The notes beneath the pieces are model-generated. The model was not told the DNA's origin and made no database searches. It saw nothing but the letters and a program-made list of their open reading frames with translations. Shown piece after piece: positions 1 to 5,585 of a stretch of DNA of 6,303 bases. The stretch is taken from assembly GCA_964590835.1 (NCBI GenBank), contig CAZPYD010000026.1, positions 1-6,303 on the forward strand. The letters run 5' to 3'. Origin of the DNA: CAZPYD01 sp964590835. GTDB taxonomy: Bacteria; Patescibacteriota; Minisyncoccia; JAHISW01; Tagabacteraceae. Each line of letters begins with the position of its first letter. The first letter of the stretch is position 1. A program made the position numbers and the translations under genes.

Positions 1-449
1 TTTTCATCATTATAAAAATAATATAATGGCTTTATACCCAAATGATCACGCGCAAAAAAAAGTGTTTCGTTTTTTAAATCATAAATCGCAAAAGCAAAAA
101 TACCTTCAAGCTCATTTAAAAATTTCGGACCCTTATCTTCGTAAAGATGCAAAACAACCTCACTATCAGAGTTAGAATAAAACCTGTGACCCACTTTTTG
201 TAGCTCTTTTCTTAATTTTTTATAATTATAAATCTCTCCATTAAAAACTAGGACCAAACCCTTATCTTCGTTAAACATTGGCTGCTTTCCTTTTTCTGAA
301 AGATCTATGATAGATAAACGGTCGTGCCCTAAAGAAAAATTATCACCTAGCCAAACATCAGATTGATCTGGGCCACGATGAAAAACAGCTTGATTCATTT
401 CTTTTATCAAAACTTCATCTCTAAAATTAAATCCGTTTATTCCACACAT
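1..449 (-). CDS. asnB: Asparagine synthase (glutamine-hydrolysing), N-terminal part; 3' end beyond window
   Basis: The first 149 codons are visible and encode the glutaminase (class II amidotransferase, Ntn-hydrolase) domain. This domain releases ammonia from glutamine for ATP-dependent amidation, classically aspartate to asparagine. The start MCGINGF places the nucleophile Cys at residue 2, after Met removal. Other landmarks are HRGPD (24-28), RLSIID (44-49), NGEIYN (70-75), SDSE (94-97), GIFAFAIYD (116-124) and RDHLGIKPLYY (134-144). R44, N70-G71-E72 and D95 correspond to the glutamine-binding residues of E. coli AsnB. The ATP-pyrophosphatase synthase domain, expected to bring the protein to about 600 residues, lies outside the window. 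The ATG follows the radical SAM stop codon by 3 nt and has no Shine-Dalgarno. AsnB-like proteins in glycan loci may amidate uronic sugars rather than aspartate, so the substrate is uncertain; the family is not. Confidence 0.95.
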   Translation of the reverse strand, partial: MCGINGFNFRDEVLIKEMNQAVFHRGPDQSDVWLGDNFSLGHDRLSIIDLSEKGKQPMFNEDKGLVLVFNGEIYNYKKLRKELQKVGHRFYSNSDSEVVLHLYEDKGPKFLNELEGIFAFAIYDLKNETLFFARDHLGIKPLYYFYNDE

Positions 450-452
450 GTT

Positions 453-1883
453 TTATTTAAAATAATTAAAAGCTGTTTTTAAAAATATTTTCATATCATT
501 AAAACCTCTTATTTTTTTAATTTTATTCCAAACTCTCTTTGTGAAATTCTTACGATTCATTAGGTTTTTTACCATGAAAGCTTTTATCTTTTCTAATTCT
601 TTTCCTTTCCATTCCATATATGGCACACTCGGATCTTCTCCGGTAATTTTTGATTTTTCTCCTTTATAAAAACTATTCCAGGAAAAATCTTTTGGCAAAA
701 TACCATTTTCTTTGGCGAAAGTTTCCATTTCAGTTCCGGGATAAATCAATGCAAAACCATAACTTGCGCTCACATTGGGTAGCCGATTAAATTCTTTCAT
801 TAAATCTGCTGTCTTTTTTAAATCTTCCATTGTTTCCTCTGGTAAATTTACAATAAAATTTAAACTTGTTATCAATCCTTTTTCTGAACAAATTTTTACA
901 GCTTTCCTGGCTTGATCTATAGTAATATTTTTTTTAATTTTTTTTATAACCCTTGGGCTTCCTGACTCAATACCAAAACTTATCCTTATACATCCGGCTT
1001 TTTTCATAAGATCAATCAATTCTTCATTTACTGTATTTACTCTAGCTCTGGCATACCATTTTATATTTAAATTTCTTTTTATTATTTCATTACAAATTTC
1101 TTCAACGTGGCTTTTTAAAACAGTCAGAGTATCATCCCAAATATTAAATGCCTCAAAACCATATTTTTTATTTAAAAATTCTATTTCATCCACAAAATTT
1201 TTAGGATCCCTAAGCCGTAAACTGCATCTACCATAGGCTGCATTACAACAAAAAGTACATACATTCGGACACCCACGAGCGCTGATTATTCCAATAGTAT
1301 TAAAATCTGTGCCATGCATTTTTTTATTGTATTTCTCTAAATCATAAAGATGCCACGCAGGAAATGGGAGCTCTGACCAGTTTTTTAAAAAAGATCTACT
1401 CGGATTTGAGACAACTAAACCGTTTTTATTCCTAAAAGTAAGTCCTAAAACATTTTTCAAATTCTCTTCTTTAAAACCAGTTTCCAAAAGTTCTTTTGTA
1501 GTAATTTCTCCTTCACCTCTAACAATAAAATCTATCTCTGAAACAGCCTCTAAGGCATTTTCTGCTGTCAAAGAAAAAAAAGGACCACCAACAAGAACTA
1601 TCAAAGAAGGTTTTTGTTTTTTAAGCAATCTAATTACTTCAATGGCTTTAAGGCGATTATGAGTGGTGGCAGTAAAACCAACAATCTCTGGATTAAAAGA
1701 TAAAATCTTTTCTGCTGCTTGTTTGGACTCTAAATTTTCGCTATGCGCATCAACAATTATAGCCTCGTGACCTCCATGCTTTTCTAAATAAGAAGCTACG
1801 TACCCAATACCTAAAAATGGCAACCCTGCCATTTCGATTTCTCCTTTCGCCCTTGGGGCCGTAGATAATACAACTTTTGTCAT
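453..1883 (-). CDS. B12-binding-domain-type radical SAM protein
   Basis: This is a complete 476-residue protein with the architecture of the BchE/HpnJ-like radical SAM group. An N-terminal Rossmann-like cobalamin-binding-type domain spans about residues 1-140, with PFLGIGYVASYL near 22-33, VGFTATT at 68-74, VLVGGPFFS at 96-104 and VRGEGE at 121-126. The radical SAM core follows at about 195-400. Its [4Fe-4S] motif is CxxxCxxC at Cys205, Cys209 and Cys212, with an extra Cys213; GIESGS (304-309), NLPEET (346-351) and YPGTEME (381-387) are further landmarks. The basic C-terminal tail (about 425-476) is typical of the group. The usual cobalamin DxHxxG motif reads DAHSEN (45-50), so Asp and His are kept but the Gly is not. 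The ATG overlaps the deacetylase TAA by one base (TAATG), which supports this start. The reaction is unknown; a radical modification such as methylation or rearrangement of a sugar or lipid carrier would fit the locus, but this is inference. Confidence 0.9.
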   Translation of the reverse strand: MTKVVLSTAPRAKGEIEMAGLPFLGIGYVASYLEKHGGHEAIIVDAHSENLESKQAAEKILSFNPEIVGFTATTHNRLKAIEVIRLLKKQKPSLIVLVGGPFFSLTAENALEAVSEIDFIVRGEGEITTKELLETGFKEENLKNVLGLTFRNKNGLVVSNPSRSFLKNWSELPFPAWHLYDLEKYNKKMHGTDFNTIGIISARGCPNVCTFCCNAAYGRCSLRLRDPKNFVDEIEFLNKKYGFEAFNIWDDTLTVLKSHVEEICNEIIKRNLNIKWYARARVNTVNEELIDLMKKAGCIRISFGIESGSPRVIKKIKKNITIDQARKAVKICSEKGLITSLNFIVNLPEETMEDLKKTADLMKEFNRLPNVSASYGFALIYPGTEMETFAKENGILPKDFSWNSFYKGEKSKITGEDPSVPYMEWKGKELEKIKAFMVKNLMNRKNFTKRVWNKIKKIRGFNDMKIFLKTAFNYFK

Positions 1884-2689
1884 TATTTTAATATTTTTTT
1901 AAACAAATCATAAAAAGAAACTGAATAATTTAATTTTCCCTTAAATTCATCTTTCCCGCAATATAAATAAATAAAATTCCTTTTAAGTTCAAATACTGGT
2001 CTTTTTGAACAATTAAGCCCCTCTTTTACAGTAAGCCCCGCCTTAAATCCATTTTCTTTTAAAATATTTATAATTTCTTTATTATAACTACCTGATGGAT
2101 ACGCAAAAAATTTACACTCTTTATTTAATTTTTCTTCTATTATCTTTTTGGAATCTAGAATTTCTTTTTTGGCTTCTTCTATTGATATTTCAGCAAGCTT
2201 TGGATGGTTAACTGTGTGTGGTTGAAAATCTACCAAATTAGATTTGTCCATTTCTTCTACTTGTTCCCAATTCATTATTTTAAAATTCCTAATACCTCCA
2301 GTGCTCAAAAAAATTGTCACTGGAAAATTATATTTTTTTAAAATTGGAAAAACATTATAGTAATTGTCTTCAAAGCCGTCATCAAAAGTAATAACAATAG
2401 TCTTAGGATAGATAACTTTTTCTTCTTCTCTTAACTCAATAAACTTTTTTAAAGAAATAATATTATAATCTTTCTCTTTTAAATACTCCATCTGCCACTT
2501 GAAATCTTCCTTTTTTACGTTAAATAATTCATCAACACCACCTACAGAATGATACATTAAAACAGAGACTCTATTTTTAGGGTTAATAAAAATTAAGGAA
2601 TTTAATAAAAAATATAAAAATTCTTTTATTTTTTCTTTAAACCACCCAGTAGTATTCAAATTCAAATTGTTTAATTTAAATTTATTCAT
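1883..2689 (-). CDS. Polysaccharide deacetylase (NodB / carbohydrate esterase 4 family)
   Basis: This complete 268-residue protein probably removes N-acetyl (or O-acetyl) groups from a polysaccharide with a metal-dependent active site. The NodB domain starts at about residue 41 with VLMYHSV (43-49), as in PgaB/IcaB-type enzymes. Motif 1 is TFDDG (101-105), with Asp103 as expected catalytic base and Asp104 as metal ligand. Motif 2 is HTVNHP (158-163), with metal-binding His158 and His162. Motif 3 is FAYPSG (195-200). Residues 24-35 (FLYFLLNSLIFI) are hydrophobic after several lysines and could be a short membrane anchor, but they are brief for a full transmembrane helix, and no cleaved signal peptide is evident. 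The first 16 residues are Asn-rich, and codons 8-15 lie in one arm of the inverted repeat. It is the only gene here with a sizeable upstream gap (84 nt), so it may have its own promoter. The next in-frame ATG is Met45, inside the domain, so the first ATG is preferred. Confidence 0.92.
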   Translation of the reverse strand: MNKFKLNNLNLNTTGWFKEKIKEFLYFLLNSLIFINPKNRVSVLMYHSVGGVDELFNVKKEDFKWQMEYLKEKDYNIISLKKFIELREEEKVIYPKTIVITFDDGFEDNYYNVFPILKKYNFPVTIFLSTGGIRNFKIMNWEQVEEMDKSNLVDFQPHTVNHPKLAEISIEEAKKEILDSKKIIEEKLNKECKFFAYPSGSYNKEIINILKENGFKAGLTVKEGLNCSKRPVFELKRNFIYLYCGKDEFKGKLNYSVSFYDLFKKILK

Positions 2690-2781
2690 ATTAATTTCTA
2701 ATTTATATTATCCCAAACAACACAAAGATTCTCGATAAACCTTGTTAAACAAAAAATTTTATTTGAATTTGTACTACTGGG
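2645..2781. repeat. Imperfect inverted repeat spanning the methyltransferase-deacetylase junction
   Basis: The left arm (2645-2667) reads CCCAGTAGTA, then TT, then CAAATTCAAAT. The reverse complement of the right arm (2761-2781) reads CCCAGTAGTA followed directly by CAAATTCAAAT. The arms therefore match at 21 of 21 paired positions with a 2-nt bulge, and the spacer is 93 nt. The right arm contains the methyltransferase stop codon (TAG, 2774-2776) and the left arm encodes residues 8-15 of the deacetylase. In the minus-strand mRNA this could form a long-range stem with the deacetylase start codon (2687-2689) in the loop. It could instead be a rearrangement scar or a short invertible segment. 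The match is directly visible; any function is inferred. Confidence 0.85.
2707..2735 (-). promoter_or_regulatory. Possible sigma-70-like promoter for the deacetylase gene
   Basis: Read on the minus strand, a candidate -35 TCGAGA (2730-2735, four of six to TTGACA) is followed after 17 nt by a candidate -10 GATAAT (2707-2712, five of six to TATAAT). Transcription would start about 10-16 nt before the deacetylase ATG at 2689. It lies in the only intergenic gap of the cluster and within the loop of the inverted repeat. AT-rich DNA yields such matches by chance, so this is weak evidence. Confidence 0.3.
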
Positions 2782-3457
2782 CATGTTTTTCTGCAACTAT
2801 AAACCAAGAAATGGGACATGGATAATTTTTTTCCAATTTTTTAGGACTTAGTTTATCAAAGATTAAACACAAAAATCTATTAAAAATTTTAACAATCCTA
2901 AATAAAATAAAGTTTCCCCAAGAAAAATCAAACAAATTACCAACTGCAGAAAATCGACGACCAACTTGATAAATCTGTATTTTACTAAAATCAGCCTCTC
3001 TAAGCATTTCTTCTATTTTTCTTGAACTATATCTATATAAATCTCTCGTCGTAGCTTCTTCAGATTTTATAAATTGGGCAGTCATAAAAAATTTACCGCC
3101 ATCTTTTAATGTTCTATTAACTTCCCTCAGAAAATGATTTGGTTTATCTATCATATAAAAAGCATTAAATAAAAAAATATTATCTGCAGAATTATCTCCA
3201 AAAGGAAGGGATTCGTTTAAATCCGCTACAACATTGGGCTTATTTTTTTTATCTAAATCTACTCTTATTAACTTTTCAAAATCTACATTCCAATACCTTT
3301 GATAACTCGCGCCTTTTTTCCCACTTGCCAAATCTATTCCAATCCCCTTCAATCCAACACATCTTTTTGCCACCTCCCAATTAAATAAGATCCTGTAGAA
3401 AGTTTTACCCTTTAAAGTAGCTTTTATTAAATTTAAAATTTTATTATAAATACTCAT
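2774..3457 (-). CDS. Class I SAM-dependent methyltransferase (Methyltransf_11-like)
   Basis: This complete 227-residue protein has a Rossmann-fold methyltransferase core at about residues 35-130. Motif I is GIDLASGKKG (40-49), a variant of the DLGCGxG SAM-binding loop with the first Gly replaced by Ala and the last Gly shifted by one. The acidic residue that usually contacts the SAM ribose is in RVDLD (65-69). ADLNESLPF (78-86) and DNIFLFNAFYMIDKPNHFLREVNRTLK (92-118, quoted in outline: motif IV-V region) match the Methyltransf_11 pattern, followed by DGGKFFMT (119-126) and YRYSSRKIEEMLREADF (141-157). The C-terminal 175-205 stretch is hydrophobic and aromatic and may contact membrane or lipid-linked substrate. 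The ATG lies 1 nt after the stop of the preceding glycosyltransferase (TAATATG). In this setting it may O-methylate a sugar or glycan end, but the acceptor cannot be read. Its TAG stop is in one arm of the inverted repeat. Confidence 0.87.
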   Translation of the reverse strand: MSIYNKILNLIKATLKGKTFYRILFNWEVAKRCVGLKGIGIDLASGKKGASYQRYWNVDFEKLIRVDLDKKNKPNVVADLNESLPFGDNSADNIFLFNAFYMIDKPNHFLREVNRTLKDGGKFFMTAQFIKSEEATTRDLYRYSSRKIEEMLREADFSKIQIYQVGRRFSAVGNLFDFSWGNFILFRIVKIFNRFLCLIFDKLSPKKLEKNYPCPISWFIVAEKHAQ

Positions 3458-3458
3458 A

Positions 3459-4493
3459 TTATTTTATAGCTTCACTCAACCTTTCGAGTAATATTTTCAA
3501 ATCATGATTTTTGACTACATAATTCCTAAACTCTTCTCTGTGTTTGTCTTTTTCTTCTTTAGATAATTCTAAGATATTTTCAATTTTTTGAGCCATGTCT
3601 TTAAAATCACTTTTTTTAAATAAAAAATTGCTTGGCAATACTTCTTCGAAAGACTTATTGCAAACTAAAACCAAACAACCACTAGCCATAGCTTCTAAAA
3701 TAGTTTTATCAAAACTTCCACTATCTGTCATGTTTACAAATATTTCATGCTCCTTATAAACTTCTGAAGCTTTTAAGCTTGAAACATTGCCAAAAAACTC
3801 AACCATTCCTTTTTCTTCCAAATCTCTTGTTTTCTCTCTTATTTTTTTATAATAAATCTCATCTCTCATTGGTGCATCTCCATAAAAACTAGTCTTAAAA
3901 TTAACTTTCTTTTTTTCTAAAATATCTAAAGTTTTTATAAATATATCTATATTCTTCACTGGAGAAATCCTTCCTAAACTCAAAATTGAATTTTGGGTTC
4001 TCTCGTCACCCTTATTGTAAATAAATCTTTTTGTATCAATTCCTGCTGGCATTTTTATTGATTTAGAAAATCTAGCAGGATAAGCATATTTTGATGTATA
4101 AAAAACTTTTTTAGAAAACATTACTGCTAATCTAGTAAGTAAACCACCCTTTTTATGGTTATACCAAAAATATATTTTCTTACCCATAAAAAACCATGGC
4201 TTCCAGCCCAAAAGAATATATTCCTTGTTCATGTGAACAAAAACTTTATCGTACTCTTTTCTTAGTTTCCAGATATATTTATAAAAATTTAAAAGATATC
4301 TTAATTTAGAAGACCCTCTCTCTTTGCCGAGAGAAAAAACTTGGACATTTTCTGGCAAATCGTATTCTCCTACCTCAAGTGCAATCACTTGAATTTTCTC
4401 AAATTTTTTTGCAAACTCTTTAATCCAACCATGAAAAAATCCAAGAACATCGTCATTTTTATCAACTTTTTGTGTAATTATTAATAATTTCAT
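3459..4493 (-). CDS. GT4-type glycosyltransferase, divergent
   Basis: This complete 344-residue, probably GT-B-fold enzyme would transfer a sugar from a nucleotide-sugar donor, most likely in the cytoplasm at the membrane face. The N-terminal acceptor half starts MKLLIITQKVDKNDDVLGFF; the short hydrophobic and basic run from about 95 to 135 could mediate membrane contact. The donor half shows MPAGIDTKRF (148-157), SLGRISPVKNID (172-183), FYGDAPMRDE (203-212), EFFGNVS (232-238) and FDKTILEAMASG (261-272). Glu267 matches the second Glu of the GT4 E-x7-E motif, but the first position is Gly259 within DSGS. This resembles a known SGSFDK-type subgroup rather than a broken enzyme. Its ATG overlaps the TGA of the upstream glycosyltransferase by 4 nt (ATGA), which fixes the start and suggests translational coupling. 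Donor, acceptor and linkage are unknown. The overall sequence style is reminiscent of Parcubacteria proteins. Confidence 0.88.
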   Translation of the reverse strand: MKLLIITQKVDKNDDVLGFFHGWIKEFAKKFEKIQVIALEVGEYDLPENVQVFSLGKERGSSKLRYLLNFYKYIWKLRKEYDKVFVHMNKEYILLGWKPWFFMGKKIYFWYNHKKGGLLTRLAVMFSKKVFYTSKYAYPARFSKSIKMPAGIDTKRFIYNKGDERTQNSILSLGRISPVKNIDIFIKTLDILEKKKVNFKTSFYGDAPMRDEIYYKKIREKTRDLEEKGMVEFFGNVSSLKASEVYKEHEIFVNMTDSGSFDKTILEAMASGCLVLVCNKSFEEVLPSNFLFKKSDFKDMAQKIENILELSKEEKDKHREEFRNYVVKNHDLKILLERLSEAIK

Positions 4494-5581
4494 ATATTAA
4501 TTATTTTTTGCCAACTTTTCTTATACGACTCTAAATATTCTTCTCTTGTTTGGTATTGTTTTATTTCTGCTTTTTTAATTCTACCATTTATGGCTCCAAT
4601 TATTTTATTTTCCAAGCTCTTTTTATCGTTTAGTTCAAAAATATTTTTTTCATCAAGAAACTCATCAGCAATACCAACATTACTTGAAATAACCGGACAG
4701 CCGGCACTGATCGCCTCCACAATGGTTAAACCATAGCCCTCATAATTAGAAGTAATTAAAAATAAATCCGCCGTTTTATAATAAGAAGTTAAATTATCAG
4801 ACCACCCTTCTATTATAATATTTTTTTGTAAACCAAAATCTTTAATTCTTGATTGATATTTTTCTTTTTCAGGACCATCACCTACAACAACCAAACCAGT
4901 CTTGGGGAATTTTTTAATAATCTCTCTCATGACATCAAAAACCAATTCTATATTTTTTTCTATTGAAAAACGAGAAGCCATCAAACAAATAAAATCAAAC
5001 TGCGGATATTTTTGCTTTAAACTATTTTTTATTGACGCTTCTTTGATTTTTTTAACATCTACAAAGATTGGTAAAACAGTAGTTTTTGAAGATGGAAAAT
5101 TTAAAAAATCATTCAATGATTGTTTTATTTTATTAGAAACAACTCGAACATGATCCGCACGAGGTATTAAAAATTTTGCAATAAAAACTCTTATAAAATT
5201 TGAGATAGACTCTTTTTTAAAATAAGGACTTAAAAAATCTGTATGAACTTGTAATTGCAGTTTAGTTGAAAAATATTTTGCCAACCTCCAACCAACAAAA
5301 CCACACTCAAACGGATCCTGAGTAGTTATCAAATCAGGCTTCCTTATCTTTTTCCCAACTCTTATTACGTCAAAAACATAAAACCAACGACTAAGCGAAT
5401 TAGTAGGATAAACAAAAACATTTTCAGAAATTTTTATATTCTTAAATTCTTCTTTGTTTTTTTTATTAAAAACTATTATGTGTAGTTCACCTACCAATCC
5501 TCCGTACTCAATCATCCTCTGTTTTACTTCAGAAGAACTATCAAAAATCTTTTTATCCGTGCTTATCATTAAAATTCTCAT
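4490..5581 (-). CDS. GT4 family glycosyltransferase
   Basis: This complete 363-residue protein belongs to the retaining GT4 family (Glycos_transf_1 C-terminal domain). The N-terminal half opens MRILMISTDKKIFDSSSEVK, with QRMIEYG (21-27), PDLITTQDPFECG (82-94) and QVHTDFLSPYF (111-121) in the acceptor-side domain. The C-terminal half carries MASRFSIEKNIE (201-212), VVVGDGPEKEKY (231-242), IIEGW (256-260) and a complete E-x7-E motif with Glu281 and Glu289 (EGYGLTIVEA), followed by SAGCPVISSNVGIADEF. It probably adds one sugar to a lipid-linked glycan in the cytoplasm; the sugar is not predictable. The ATG lies 4 nt after the TAA of the preceding glycosyltransferase, and the TGA overlaps the next gene by 4 nt. 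Termination at TGA argues against UGA recoding as in Gracilibacteria/Absconditabacteria. The C-terminal half is clearly related to the glycosyltransferase at 5586-6303. Confidence 0.93.
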   Translation of the reverse strand: MRILMISTDKKIFDSSSEVKQRMIEYGGLVGELHIIVFNKKNKEEFKNIKISENVFVYPTNSLSRWFYVFDVIRVGKKIRKPDLITTQDPFECGFVGWRLAKYFSTKLQLQVHTDFLSPYFKKESISNFIRVFIAKFLIPRADHVRVVSNKIKQSLNDFLNFPSSKTTVLPIFVDVKKIKEASIKNSLKQKYPQFDFICLMASRFSIEKNIELVFDVMREIIKKFPKTGLVVVGDGPEKEKYQSRIKDFGLQKNIIIEGWSDNLTSYYKTADLFLITSNYEGYGLTIVEAISAGCPVISSNVGIADEFLDEKNIFELNDKKSLENKIIGAINGRIKKAEIKQYQTREEYLESYKKSWQKIINI

Positions 5582-5585
5582 ACTT

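Noticed and set aside
928..945. Two runs of eight A (minus strand) separated by TT, a possible slippage or frameshift site in the radical SAM gene
   Set aside because: The frame is intact and the encoded IKKIKKNIT is normal for the family and the AT-rich coding. Nothing indicates programmed slippage.
1..2689. Possible exosortase/PEP-CTERM-associated exopolysaccharide locus, because asnB-like and deacetylase genes occur there
   Set aside because: No exosortase, PEP-CTERM protein or other marker is present, and these two families are common in many glycan loci.
2751..2771. A-run and T-run read as a possible terminator after the methyltransferase gene
   Set aside because: Any local stem is almost purely A/T with no G+C-rich core and no clean U-tract, so an intrinsic terminator cannot be supported.
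4490..4493. Possible UGA recoding as in some CPR lineages
   Set aside because: The TGA at 4490-4492 ends the glycosyltransferase at the normal family length and overlaps the next ATG in a standard ATGA junction.
4902..5153. An 83-codon open frame on the plus strand
   Set aside because: It lies wholly antisense within the well-supported glycosyltransferase at 4490-5581, shows no recognisable motif and is a shadow of that gene.
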